Assembly (NCBI GenBank): GCA_964595205.1
Contig: CAZQOQ010000036.1
Coordinates: 62,001-126,000 of the forward strand
Length of the DNA: 64,000 nucleotides
Direction of reading: 5' to 3'
Origin: JADKIH01 sp964595205
Lineage (GTDB): Bacteria; Bacteroidota; Bacteroidia; AKYH767-A; 2013-40CM-41-45
This document shows positions 1 to 10,500 of the stretch, piece after piece. The position numbers were made by a program, and so were the translations under genes. The number at the start of each line of letters is the position of its first letter. Position 1 is the first letter of the stretch. The notes under the pieces were generated by a model. It was given only the letters and a program-made list of their open reading frames with translations. It made no database searches and was not told the DNA's origin.

Positions 1-524
1 TCGACGGACAATTTGCAAATATTACGAGGGTAAAATTCGGATTGAATTATAATCAGAGAGTCCGACTGGGCATCAGCATTTCTGATCTCGCCAGAAATGA
101 TGTGGTTACGCCGATAAATGTGAATGAAAATGAATACGAGTATACAACAAATGGAAGATTGTTGTTTTCCAATGTCGGAATTTCCGCAGAGTATTTCTTT
201 TATAATGATTACCCATGGCAATTCGGAGTCGCTCCATTGAATATCGGATTTGGGAAAGCCCGTTATGAATATTACAGCAGGCTTTACGAAACAGGTAAGT
301 CAACGCCATCCGAACTGGTAATTTCATATCAGCCGGAAATATCAGCACAGTATTCTATTTTTAAATGGATTGGAGTAGGTGCAACGACCGGTTACAGGTT
401 TACATTATATCGATCGAGGGAGGCTACTCAGCATCTGAATGCTCCTCTTTTTGCAGTAGATATCAGGCTATTCGTGGACGAAGTCTACCAGGCACTTTTT
501 GAATCCGGCGAAAAAAAGAATTAA
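1..524 (+). CDS. Outer-membrane beta-barrel-like protein, 3' part only
   Basis: The reading frame is open from base 3, so the gene begins before the window; the TTG at 42 is internal and is not a convincing start. About 173 residues are visible. They show alternating hydrophobic and polar strands rich in Tyr, Phe and Gly (for example GVGATTGYRFTLYRS), ending in strand-like segments and a charged tail (ESGEKKN). That pattern fits the end of an outer-membrane barrel or a related surface protein. I do not recognise a specific family, and no signal peptide can be judged without the start. It ends 53 bases before ruvB, which has its own promoter, so the two are probably not one operon. Confidence 0.6.
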   Translation, partial: DGQFANITRVKFGLNYNQRVRLGISISDLARNDVVTPINVNENEYEYTTNGRLLFSNVGISAEYFFYNDYPWQFGVAPLNIGFGKARYEYYSRLYETGKSTPSELVISYQPEISAQYSIFKWIGVGATTGYRFTLYRSREATQHLNAPLFAVDIRLFVDEVYQALFESGEKKN

Positions 525-538
525 CACCGTCAATAATA

Positions 539-571
539 TTGTAGCAGGCATCGGTCATTCTGTTATTTTTG
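539..571 (+). promoter_or_regulatory. Bacteroidota-type promoter of ruvB
   Basis: TTG at 539-541 is followed after 22 bases by TATTTTTG at 564-571, an exact match to the TAnnTTTG -7 box. Only six bases separate the box from the ruvB ATG at 578, so the transcript should start at or within a few bases of the start codon. Confidence 0.6.
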
Positions 572-577
572 TATCGT

Positions 578-1603
578 ATGTCAAACCCTAACCTGGATCC
601 CGCCGGCGCTCAATTTAGTGCAGCAGAAAAAGAAATCGATAAGGTCTTAAGACCGCAGGGATTCGAAGATTTTACCGGTCAGGACAGCATCCTTAGCAAT
701 CTCCGGATATTCGTCGCAGCTGCACAGCAGAGAGATGAGGCCCTCGATCACGTATTGCTTCATGGTCCGCCCGGCCTCGGCAAGACGACACTGGCTTATA
801 TCATCGCAAATGAATTAGGAGTTAACATCCGCACAACCTCAGGCCCAGTGCTCGATAAGCCGGGCGACCTGGCCGGATTGTTAACCAACCTCCAGCCAAA
901 CGATGTACTCTTCATCGATGAAATTCACCGGCTCAGCCCTATCGTCGAAGAATACCTCTATTCCGCAATGGAAGACTATAAGATCGACATCATGATTGAA
1001 ACCGGTCCCAATGCGCGGTCGGTGCAGATCCGGATAAATCCTTTTACACTCATCGGAGCTACCACGAGGTCAGGCTTACTCACATCTCCGCTGAGGGCAC
1101 GTTTTGGCATCACCTCCCGGCTGGAATATTACGATTCCGAGCTGTTACAGAAAATCATCAGGCGGTCTTCCGCTTTGCTGAAAATTGAAATCGAAGAAAA
1201 TGCTTCATTCGAAATTGCAAGACGAAGCAGGGGGACTCCACGAATTGCAAATGCCCTGTTGAGAAGGGTGAGAGATTTTGCTCAGATAAAAGGAAATGGC
1301 ATCATCGACTCGAAGATTGCTCAATTCGCCCTTGCCGCCTTGAATGTGGATGAACATGGTCTCGATGAAATGGACAACAAAATTCTCTCAGCCATCATCG
1401 ATAAATTCAAAGGAGGCCCGGTTGGAATCACCACCATCGCCACGGCCGTAAGCGAAGAAGCCGGAACGATTGAAGAAGTATATGAACCGTTTTTAATTAA
1501 AGAAGGGTACCTGAAGCGGACACCAAGAGGAAGAGAGACGACCGAACTTGCTTACAGGCATTTGGGAAGGACTTATTTGCCGCCTGCCGGGACTTTGTTT
1601 TAG
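578..1603 (+). CDS. ruvB: Holliday junction branch migration helicase RuvB
   Basis: ATP-driven motor of the RuvAB complex that moves Holliday junctions during recombination and fork repair. The protein is 341 residues, the usual length. It has the Walker A motif GPPGLGKTT near residue 63, Walker B LFIDEIHRL near 110, the sensor region GATTRSGLL, and the C-terminal winged-helix domain with RTPRGRETT. An in-frame TTG at 569 would add three residues, but it lies inside the -7 promoter box, so the ATG at 578 is chosen. Its partner ruvA is 11 kb away on the other strand. The TAG stop is the first three bases of a tandem 7-bp repeat array. Confidence 0.97.
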   Translation: MSNPNLDPAGAQFSAAEKEIDKVLRPQGFEDFTGQDSILSNLRIFVAAAQQRDEALDHVLLHGPPGLGKTTLAYIIANELGVNIRTTSGPVLDKPGDLAGLLTNLQPNDVLFIDEIHRLSPIVEEYLYSAMEDYKIDIMIETGPNARSVQIRINPFTLIGATTRSGLLTSPLRARFGITSRLEYYDSELLQKIIRRSSALLKIEIEENASFEIARRSRGTPRIANALLRRVRDFAQIKGNGIIDSKIAQFALAALNVDEHGLDEMDNKILSAIIDKFKGGPVGITTIATAVSEEAGTIEEVYEPFLIKEGYLKRTPRGRETTELAYRHLGRTYLPPAGTLF

Positions 1604-1656
1604 TCTCTAGTCTTTAGTCTTTAGTCTTTAGTCTTTAGTCTTTAGTCTTCAGCCTT
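1601..1656. repeat. Tandem 7-bp array, unit TAGTCTT
   Basis: Seven consecutive units (one TAGTCTC, then six TAGTCTT) fill 1601-1649, followed by a degenerate CAGCCTT. The array starts exactly at the ruvB stop codon, TAG being the start of unit one, and fills half of the ruvB-queG gap. A similar GTAGTCTAAAG sequence occurs in the palindrome at 12.62 kb beside ruvA. Confidence 0.9.
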
Positions 1657-1698
1657 GAGACACCAGACTTTGGAAGAGGATAATTCTTTGAAGAATCA

Positions 1699-2631
1699 GT
1701 GAATAATAAGAGCAAATATTCTTCTCTAATTAGAACAGAGGCACAGCGTCTGGGATTTGATTTTTGTGGTATATCAAATGCCGGTTTTCTTGAGGAGGAA
1801 GCGCCTTTGCTGGAACAATGGCTTCTGCAGAATATGCATGGCAAGATGTCGTACATGCAGAATCACTTTGATAAAAGACTCGATCCGCGAAAACTTGTCC
1901 CGGGTGCGAAGAGCGTAATTTCACTGCTCAGTAATTATTACACCGAAGACAGGCAGAATGATTCTGCTCCGCGGATCAGCAAGTATGCTTACGGGCGCGA
2001 TTATCATTATGTGCTGAAAGAAAAATTAAAAGAGCTTGTAAATTTTATCAGGGAAAACATCGGCGAGGTGGAAGGAAGGGTTTTCGTTGATTCTGCCCCG
2101 GTGTTGGACCGGGCCTGGGCAAAGAAAAGCGGGCTGGGCTGGATCGGGAAGAATACAAACCTGATCAACCGGACAGGCGGATCATTTTTTTTCATAGCAG
2201 AGATAATCTGCGATCTCGAATTAGTTGCCGACACACCCGTCGAAGACTTTTGTGGTACATGCACGAAATGCATCGATGCATGCCCGACGGAGGCCATCAT
2301 TAAACCCTATGTCGTTGATGGAAGCAAATGCATTTCATATTTCACAATCGAATTGAAAGAAGAGATTCCTGTCGCTTACAAAGAGAAGATGAACAATTGG
2401 GTATTCGGTTGCGATATATGCCAGGATGTTTGTCCGTGGAATCGTTTTGCAAAACCACACAGAGAAAAACAATTCTTACCCAAAGAAGAACTTTTGAAGA
2501 TGAATAAAAGTGAATGGAATGAAATAACTTCGGAGGTATTCGTAAAAATCTTCAGCGACTCGCCATTAATGCGGGCCGGTTATAAGGGGTTGAAGAGAAA
2601 CCTTGAATTTATCAGGAAGAAAATTTCCTGA
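1699..2631 (+). CDS. queG: Epoxyqueuosine reductase QueG
   Basis: Cobalamin- and iron-sulfur-dependent enzyme that reduces epoxyqueuosine to queuosine at the wobble position of tRNA. The 310-residue protein has the family's N-terminal cobalamin-binding region (SKYAYGRDYHYVLKEKL), the active-site segment around DSAPVLDRAWAKKSGLGWIG, and two [4Fe-4S] cysteine sets: CGTCTKCIDACP near residue 185 and GCDICQDVCPWN near 235. The start is GTG at 1699; no good upstream ATG is present. The last 20 bases overlap a small convergent gene. A repeat array separates it from ruvB, so it may be transcribed on its own. Confidence 0.95.
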   Translation: MNNKSKYSSLIRTEAQRLGFDFCGISNAGFLEEEAPLLEQWLLQNMHGKMSYMQNHFDKRLDPRKLVPGAKSVISLLSNYYTEDRQNDSAPRISKYAYGRDYHYVLKEKLKELVNFIRENIGEVEGRVFVDSAPVLDRAWAKKSGLGWIGKNTNLINRTGGSFFFIAEIICDLELVADTPVEDFCGTCTKCIDACPTEAIIKPYVVDGSKCISYFTIELKEEIPVAYKEKMNNWVFGCDICQDVCPWNRFAKPHREKQFLPKEELLKMNKSEWNEITSEVFVKIFSDSPLMRAGYKGLKRNLEFIRKKIS

Positions 2632-2800
2632 ATACATCAATGACTACATCGCTGTATGCAGCGAAGGTTGCAACGCACCATAATTTCAACATGCGTCGCT
2701 CATCTCTTTTTAATATTTGTATTGCTTTTATTAATTCTTTACGAAATAAATTCCTATCGAAACTCACCTTTGTGAGAATTTGCTTGGTGTACTCAAACAT
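2612..2800 (-). CDS. Small conserved Bacteroidota protein, 62 aa, function unknown
   Basis: It starts with ATG at 2800 and encodes a short, basic, helical protein beginning MFEYTKQILTKVSFDRNLF. Small proteins with this beginning (an F-Y-K-x-I-L-xK-V-S-F-D pattern followed by a Leu/Lys/Trp-rich helix) are familiar from many Bacteroidota genomes, which is why it is kept despite its size and its 20-base convergent overlap with queG. The segment KLWCVATFAAYSDVVIDVF could pack as a second helix. No function is known to me. The 162 bases upstream are AT-rich, with no clear promoter. Confidence 0.6.
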   Translation of the reverse strand: MFEYTKQILTKVSFDRNLFRKELIKAIQILKRDERRMLKLWCVATFAAYSDVVIDVFRKFSS

Positions 2801-2962
2801 GGAATAATCAGCTTTGGTTACCTCTAAATTAACAGGCTGTTATTGCTTTGTCAAGCAAATTATTTGAACAATTCCGGAATTTTATTAAATGCCTATAAAT
2901 CAGAATGATTAAATTACAAAATCGGGCAAAAAAGTGTCAATTCGAATGGAAATTAACATTTT

Positions 2963-3529
2963 TCAACCGTTTTCATTCCACCGGAATGTACTCTGATGCA
3001 GTCCGGCCAGGTCAATTACCCTGTCAACAACAGTAGCGGCGAGGGTTTCGAAATCGGACGGGCGTGAATAAAAAGACGGCGATGCCGGACAAATAATTCC
3101 TCCTGCTTCGGTGATTGTTTTCATGTTGTTGATATGAATGAGACTGTATGGAGTATCTCTTACCACGAGTATCAATTTCCTTCTCTCTTTTAGTATGACG
3201 TCGGCAGCCCGTGTAATGAGATCGTCGGATGTGCCGTTTGCAATCCGGCCCATGGTTCCCATGCTGCACGGACAAACGATCATTGTTTTGTATGCTGCGG
3301 ATCCGCTTGCAAAGGGTGCGTTGAAGTCGCTCTTCTCGTATGTCTGAAAAGTAATGTTGTCGTATGTCTCGTCTCCCAATTCAAATTTCCATACCTGTTT
3401 TGCATTCTGAGACATGACGACTCCAACAGTTTCGATCTGTTCCTTCAACGACTGTAATTTTTTCAGAAGCACCTTTGCGTAAACAGAGCCACTTGCGCCG
3501 GTAATTGCCACGATAATTTTATGTTTCAT
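2963..3529 (-). CDS. ubiX: UbiX-family flavin prenyltransferase
   Basis: Makes prenylated FMN, the cofactor of UbiD-type decarboxylases, from FMN and dimethylallyl phosphate. The protein is 188 residues, the family length. It begins with the flavin-binding IIVAITGASGSVYAKVLL and contains VCPCSMGTMGRIANGTSDD and LVVRDTPYSLIHINNM, the conserved phosphate and prenyl-binding segments. It is the last gene of the run gcvH, vanZ-like, ubiX, overlapping its upstream neighbour by four bases (ATGA), so the three are probably co-transcribed. No UbiD partner lies in the window. Confidence 0.93.
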   Translation of the reverse strand: MKHKIIVAITGASGSVYAKVLLKKLQSLKEQIETVGVVMSQNAKQVWKFELGDETYDNITFQTYEKSDFNAPFASGSAAYKTMIVCPCSMGTMGRIANGTSDDLITRAADVILKERRKLILVVRDTPYSLIHINNMKTITEAGGIICPASPSFYSRPSDFETLAATVVDRVIDLAGLHQSTFRWNENG

Positions 3530-3945
3530 ACCACAGGTTTTTTACTTCTTGAAAACTTTCTTCTGAATATCCAGTAGCCGATCATTACGCCGACGGCGTT
3601 GGCAAGGGCATCGCGGATGTCGCCGCTTCTGTGAATAAAAACGGTCGACTGTAAAATTTCCACCAGGCAGCCATAGGCGATGCAGATAATAATCGTAATG
3701 ATTACGGCTTTCTTATTCAGGGTTTCAAAATAAGTTTGCTTTGTAAATCCCATTAACATGAGAAAACTTAAAACGCCAAAGAGTATGAGATGTACGATCT
3801 TATCCGGTTTCAGCCATTGTAAAAACGTCAATTCGGGTATCTGATCACCCGGCATTCCGCATAATACGAGGATGATGAATGCCCAGGTAAATGCCGGCCA
3901 GTTATGTCGCCAGAACATGGAATGAATTTCAGGCATCAACGCCAA
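3526..3945 (-). CDS. VanZ-like membrane protein
   Basis: A 139-residue integral membrane protein with about four hydrophobic helices (FTWAFIILVLCGMPG, IVHLILFGVLSFLMLMGF, ITIIICIAYGCLVEILQS, ALANAVGVMIGYWIF). The sequence PDKIVHLILFGVLSF and the later LVEILQSTVFIHRSGDIRDALANAVG follow the VanZ-like family pattern. The biochemical role is unknown in non-resistant bacteria, so no teicoplanin-resistance function is claimed. It overlaps gcvH by 17 bases and ubiX by four. A VanZ-like gene after sprA-gcvH is a repeated arrangement in Bacteroidota. Confidence 0.85.
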   Translation of the reverse strand: MALMPEIHSMFWRHNWPAFTWAFIILVLCGMPGDQIPELTFLQWLKPDKIVHLILFGVLSFLMLMGFTKQTYFETLNKKAVIITIIICIAYGCLVEILQSTVFIHRSGDIRDALANAVGVMIGYWIFRRKFSRSKKPVV

Positions 3946-4315
3946 CCAATCGACGATAATCGGCGGCAGACAACAGGTTGTTCAATTCCGATGGATCTTT
4001 CATCTCGACCTTTATCATCCAGCCATTTCCATAAGGATCGCTGTTGAGTGATTCAGGCTTAGACGCCATCATTTCATTCACGGAAACTATCTTACCTGAC
4101 ACAGGCATGAAAAGATCAGAAACAGTCTTTACTGCTTCTACCGTTCCGAAGACCGTCTCCCTTTCGAGTGATTCATCCAGTGTTTCAATCTCAACATAAA
4201 CGATGTCGCCCAATTCACTCTGTGCAAAATCGGTGATTCCGACGATTGCATGATTGCCATCAACCTTCACCCATTCATGGTCTTTGGTATATTTCAGATT
4301 ATCAGGGAAGTTCAT
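3929..4315 (-). CDS. gcvH: Glycine cleavage system H protein
   Basis: Lipoyl carrier that shuttles the aminomethyl group between the P, T and L proteins of glycine cleavage. The protein is 128 residues from the ATG at 4315 (MNFPDNLKYTKDHEWVKV). The lipoyl-lysine motif is GTVEAVKTVSDL, with modification expected on that Lys, and the C-terminal half has the usual NSDPYGNGWMIKV. A TTG at 4333 would add six residues (MKKKIT), but it lies in the promoter region, so ATG is preferred. The P and T proteins are not in the window. Confidence 0.95.
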   Translation of the reverse strand: MNFPDNLKYTKDHEWVKVDGNHAIVGITDFAQSELGDIVYVEIETLDESLERETVFGTVEAVKTVSDLFMPVSGKIVSVNEMMASKPESLNSDPYGNGWMIKVEMKDPSELNNLLSAADYRRLVGVDA

Positions 4316-4330
4316 TGTAATTTTTTTTTT

Positions 4331-4362
4331 CAAACCTACGAAATAATTAGCCGATTAGCCAA
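4331..4362 (-). promoter_or_regulatory. Promoter of the gcvH operon
   Basis: On the minus strand TTG (4362-4360) is followed after 21 bases by TAGGTTTG (4338-4331), an exact TAnnTTTG box, 15 bases before the gcvH ATG. The -33 TTG falls in the first unit of the AATTAGCC repeat array, so the array seems to contribute half of the promoter. Confidence 0.5.
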
Positions 4363-4524
4363 TTTGCTAATTAGCCAATTTGTTAATTAGCCGATTAGCT
4401 AATTAGCCAATTAGTTAATTAGCCGATTAGACAATTAGCCAATAATAATATTTCTATAATCTAACAATATTCAATAAGCAGAAACTCCATTGGCTAATCG
4501 GCTAATTGGCTAATTGGCTAATTA
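4345..4524. repeat. Inverted pair of tandem 8-bp arrays, unit AATTAGCC
   Basis: The left arm (about 4345-4440) holds roughly twelve variants of AATTAGCC/CGATTAGC. A 49-base spacer with no gene follows. The right arm (4490-4524) is the reverse complement, GGCTAATCGGCTAATTGG and so on. The structure fills the gap between sprA and gcvH and could fold into a long hairpin. Confidence 0.9.
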
Positions 4525-4528
4525 CATT

Positions 4529-7500
4529 CTATTGAGCCAGCGTAAACCTTATGCTTAACCCTGCATTCGTATTTGAAGTCGGGTAGCTCGATGAAACGAG
4601 CGGATCATTTGCATTATAATCATAAAAAGCACGCACATTAAACCTGTCGTTGATCGGGTAATCGGCTGAGAACTTAAATCCAATCGTCCTGGCTCCAACA
4701 CTTACCTGGTTCGTTCCTTCGATGGCTTTTCGAAGTATCGTTGAATTGTTTCTGAGGTTAATATCGAGTTTCACCGTCAGATCGTTACTGAGTTTTTTGG
4801 TGCCGCCAAGTTTAAACGGAAGAGTCACACGTTTAAATTTATAGCCAAGCCCGATGGTATATTCGGTGCCTCTCGTCTCGGTTACCTGGATATTTGAATA
4901 TGCAAGCGAAAGTGTACGGTCGCGTTTGATTTCAAACCTGGTCTGTAAACTGTTTTTCCAGGTTATATCTATACCGATCAGCGGAGCCAGCTGTTCGGAG
5001 ATCGTAACCTGCTGAATGTCGAGTTCAGGAATGAAGTTTCCGATGGTGTCGGTATTTGACGGGAAACCATTAGCCTCGGTATAGTATAGGTTTCGCGAAA
5101 ATGTATTGATGCTGTAAATCGAACGATAACCATGAGAGATCGAAAGCGACTGCAGGAAGGAAGAGAACGGTTTCATCTTGGAAAGCCCGTCGTAGGTTAC
5201 ACGCCAGTTTGGCCGTGGTATATCCGGAAACATATCGATGAGTTTGGCCGACGGCGACTTGCCCGAATAAGCAGACATGAATGAGTAGGTGAGTACTTCT
5301 TTCTGATTTAAACCATATCCATTATCATTTCCCTGCCGTGGTACATTTGGATTTTGCTCGTCAAGAAGGCGGGAATATTCCTCACGGTTTTTTAAGAACT
5401 GTTCGAAATTCTTGTTGGAATAATCTGATGCATCTTCTACGAAATGGGTGTTCCAGGTGAGATATGAGATTGAAAAGTTACCGGTTTCGGTAGGACTTGT
5501 GCTTGTAAAAGTTCCGTCAGAGGGCAGGTATTTAAAATATTCGCTCTTATTCCTCGCGAGATTCCGGTTGCCGGTGAATTCGATCTTAAGGCTTTTAATT
5601 GGCTCGACGGTAACACGCAGCGACAGGTTCTCCATATGCGACCGGGTGAAGAAGGCATTAAGTGTTGTATCAGTCGTGAGCCAGTGATTCTTCACCGCGT
5701 CATCCCTGATTTCTTCCTGGCTTCCGAAAACAAATCCATAACCCGGAGCAGGAGGCCCTCCCTGGTAATTAAAATCATTACCGATGAAGTCAGGCTTCGG
5801 TTTAAAACCCGGTAGCATCGTACCGTTTGTCTCGGAATAACTGGCCGATGCCGTCTTTATCATCATCAGCGTTTTAGCCAGTGTGCGGAACACCGGCTCC
5901 AGTGCACCTGGCTTTGACTTCAGCGTATCATTTTTTGCTTTCAGGCTGTCGGCAGGTAATTTAACCTTCGGACGAGGCGGAGGTTTCGGCTGGACGACAT
6001 TGGAATTAATTCTTTTGAAGTATTCGATTTTATTGTAAAGTGTATTGAGTGTAAGGTTAGCGCTGAACTGAATCGTCTGCGAATTCTGAATCGTATTTGC
6101 CCATGGATTGTCTGTCGTAATCCTGTTCGTAATCGTGTCCAGGTACAGTTGTCCTCCCTGCCAGCTGTATTCGCCGCCATACGACACGTTACCGGATATC
6201 CAGTCGGTCAAAGGGATTTTCGAAAATGGAATCGTATACGTCACTCTCGAAGCCTGGTGATAGCGATCGAGCCGGCCCATGTTTTTGAGATTTCGCGTTA
6301 CGGAGTCTCGCTCTTCCTTTGTATCGATTCTGCCTGGCGGCTCATCGATGATTGCATACGCATCGGCATTGAAATCCACCTTCAGCGACCGGGTAAGATC
6401 CCAGTTTAGGCCGTAATTCCTGCGCATGTAATAGGTCTTGTCGAACGTGGGAGTGAGTTTGTAATCGAGATCGGTGTTATTTCGTAATTGAGTTTCTGCA
6501 TACGTGCGGTCGAGACTTATCCTGAAATTAATTGCAGAAGGAATCAGGTTGAAATTAAAATCCTTCACGAGCCGCAGCCATTTCGAATTCATCGTCGGCG
6601 ATTTACTTTTCTCGAAGGGAGCAATTGGTTTGGACTGACTGTTATAATTATAACCGACAACTCCCTGGTAAGTCTTTGCAATGGAATATTCGATGTTATA
6701 GTTTCGTTGATAGTTTTCCGTGTATGCATAGGAAAAATTCAGATTTTCTACATCGTAAATGTGTGCCTTCTGATTGCTTCCCGTCTTCACCTTTCTGACG
6801 TTTGTGAAGTTCAGGCTCTTTCTCTCCGTATAATCTTTGACGGTCTTGTTGATTTGATCTCTCTTTTCGGGATCGGGTGTTGCATCCAGTGTTTTTTCCA
6901 GTAAGACGTCAGGATCGAGCGGGTTGTATTGCGGACTTATCTTCGATTCGGAATAGCCGAAGTACATCGGAATTTTTATGCCGCTTTTCTCCGGTAAAAA
7001 TTTTCCAAGTTCAAGACTGGTGGAAAAATCGTATGATGATTTGTCTTCCCTGTCCCGTTCACTTACTTTTTTCTCGATGCTGCCCCATCCGGCTGTGCTG
7101 TGATTTCCGGCTATGGCCATGTTTCCAAGGTCTGCAAGTTTTGCTGTGATGCGTGCCGTGGAAGCCCACCCGCCATTTTCGTCGAAGTCAGAAAGCCTCA
7201 ATTCATTAAACCAGACCTCGCCGCATAGTTTTTCACCTGTACCGCTGGCATCTTTCGGATTCCGGATACCAAGCATGATCGAACGAACGCTGCTCAGATT
7301 CGGCGTTCCTTTTATCATAATCGTCCGGTCACCGATTTTCACTTTGTAAGGCGTGAGTAACGTAATGCCCGGGTTATTGCTCATTGCTGTGTTACGAGCC
7401 AGCTTTGCATTAATGAGGTCGTTCAGAACGATTTCAATATTATTTGCCTCGGGCCATATCACATACGGGTCGTTGCTGCCAACCTGGCTGATCTTTAACG

Positions 7501-10500
7501 GAACATCATACTCATAATAGTTTTCATTGAAATCGCTCCCAAGCCTGATGAATGCATGCAGGTCGCCGTCATTTAATTCTGTTTCTCCCACTACCGATTC
7601 GGCATGAATGAAAAGTTTCAGCTTTTTATACGACCGGATATCGAATTGCGTGTTGCGATATGCTGCGCGCGCATCGCCGTCTTCAAGTTCACAGACTTTT
7701 AACGATAACGATTGTTCATTGACTGACGTCAATGCCGGAGCGCTCGGATCTCTTTCCTGTTCGATGCCAGGAGGCAGCACATAATTGAACGGCGTTCTCG
7801 AACCGTTCTCTTCAAGACTCACCGCTGATATGTCGAACGATGTTCCGCCCGGAACCTCAGGTGTAGGACTGTATTCTCCCGGCTGAAGCAGCGAATACTG
7901 GTAACGGCGCCACTCGCCGCGGAGGAATTCCAGTTTTGCAAAACGACAAATGACCGGCTTCTGGAAGTTTTTCATGAACATCCTCACAAATTCAATGTTC
8001 GTAAGCTCGGGATTTCCTATTGTACGGTTAGGGAACTTAATGGGAATCTTAAACTGGTACCATTTTGCAGTATAGTTTGAATCATTTACGGGGTGAACCG
8101 GAGCTGAAATTTCATCAGTGATATAATTCTGACCCACAACCATGTTTCCCGGTTTCAGCACAATCTTGTACTGGTAATAATTCTCACCGATGTTCATGTT
8201 GTTATCGCGGTTGATATCTTCCGCATCAGGAGTTGCAGTATAAATCGACAACAATGCATTCGGGTCCGTTGGAGGAACGGAATTTCCTTCATGGCCGTTC
8301 CATCTCTTATATCTGTCCAGCACAGTTACTCCCGGGGCATCGTATGAATCATCCAGGAAATACAGGAAATCATCAGTTGACGGATCGTTGTCGGCTGCCT
8401 GATATGCACCTGAGGCCGTACCGAAACTGTTGACTATCTTCTGAAGAAATGTTGGCTGGAAAAAACTTCTCTCATTTGCATCGTTCAGTCCGTCAAGACC
8501 CACATCCTGTGCTATCCTGCTGGCATTGTCGTTATCAAATGCATTCACGATAGACTGCTCATTCGGAACGGCGCCCCAGGCCGTGTAACTCGTCGTATAA
8601 TTATTGATCGGTGAAGGGAGTCCGTTCTCAAAACTCTTTCGCTGATCCCTCAATACATCTTCTGAAAGTGTGCCTATATTGAAATAAAGTTCTCCGCCTG
8701 ATCCGTCATTCGGAGTGTGTACTCCGAAAGGATCGAGCATCCAGAACTGGATAAACTCGATGTTGTTCGATTCGAAGTCTGTGGTCTCGATGCGGCGCAT
8801 AATTCCACCCCAGCGGGATTCGGGAGTCAGTAAATTTCCGGAAGCGTCCACTCCCTTCGAATAAGCATTCGGGTCAACGTCGTAGTTATAGGGTCCTCTT
8901 TCGCTCGGATAAAAGGCCACATTCATACACGTGATTGATTGCGGCGTCTGCCGCTTTACATTCGGGAAAATCTCTGTCTGCGAAACTTCCCTGACGAAAT
9001 TATTACTCTTCTGATCTTCATCCACGATGTCGCTCTGAGCTCCCTGGTCGTTCTGGAAAATATTGTCGACATAATACCATGCAACCTTTGCCCTGTTCAG
9101 GCCCGAAGTAACGGAGTCTTCGTCAGCCTCCGGAAACATCGTTGCTTCCGTCTGGCCTTCGGGTACGGAAGACAAAAACCAGCTCACCGGGTTTTTTAAG
9201 TCGAGCGGTGTGATGGCGCCTTCGAAGTCATCGATATAAGAAATACCGGCGGCACCAACCGCCTTCGAGTGGCCCGGAATGATCTGTGCAACCTCACCCG
9301 TGAAGGTAAGATTGGATGTTTCTTTCGTGCTGTAAAACGGTAGCTTGTCCAGGAGTTTCGTCAGAAACCTTGAATCTCTGCGGTAACTGCCATCCACTCC
9401 CCACTGTGTATTTGAAATGGGCTCGTCTCCGATGTTTACTTTTTGCGTAAGCGGTTTTTCATACATGTGCATCAACGTACCGCCCACGATGAGGTCTTTG
9501 TTGAAGGTATATTCGAGCCTCGTTCCGAGCAATGATTTTGTCTGAAGTGCAAACAATGAATTACTCTCCAGGTCGATTGACACAGGCGTATTGGATCTTA
9601 ATATTCCTTCATTGATGATCTTTACTCTTCCTAAGGTGTAATCCACGGTGTAGTCCTGATTCTCGACCAGCACCTGTCCGCCGGCCTTCACCTTCACGGA
9701 ACCGGGCGGAATGTTGACCGCATTCAGCGGAATCTCCGAACCAGAGGAGGAAAGGAATGACCCACGCAGGCTGAACTTATTTTTCTCCGGCTGTTGCTGC
9801 GCTGCCGTCTTGGTTGAATCGTATAGCGCATCATAGGCATAGAACCCTGCCGTGGTCTGGTCGCCGCAGAATTTTCCTCGGATGTAACTTCCAAATGGTT
9901 CCCTCACCGGGAATATCACTCTGCCTGACTGAGGATAAATTGTAAAACCCGAAACAAAGTCGAATACTCCGTCAGGCTGTGGATTTAACTGGGAGTTCAG
10001 GTGGTCGAGGTTGAGGACCGTAAGCAGAGGAATGCCCTTGATGTTGCTGCAGCCATTCGGAATGTAATTGATGTTACCGCCAATGCGATCATCCTGGTAT
10101 AAAACATCGAGCCTGAATTTGTCAGGTGAAATATTATATCCTCCGAGTGAATAAACGTTTTTCATCATCAGGTCCCACGTATAATTCTTCGGAGTAAAGT
10201 TTGTACTGTGAAGTAACTTTACGAACAACGCAGAGTCGCCGGTAACCCCCGAACTACCCGTAAGTTCTCCGACACGATGCGCCTGACCGTTATAGGTGTA
10301 TTCATAGGCAACGGCAAGCACTTCGTTCGAACGGAGTTTCGTATTCAGTGATATGTATCCAAGTCTCGAATTGTAGGTATATTCCGTTTGCTGGAGCAGC
10401 CTTGCATTCTCGACTGTTTCGTAGTTTTTTGCCCTGTTGAAATTTGTTCCGTTCACCGAATTGTAGTTTTCAATCAGGGTGGAATTTGAAATCCTCCGTA

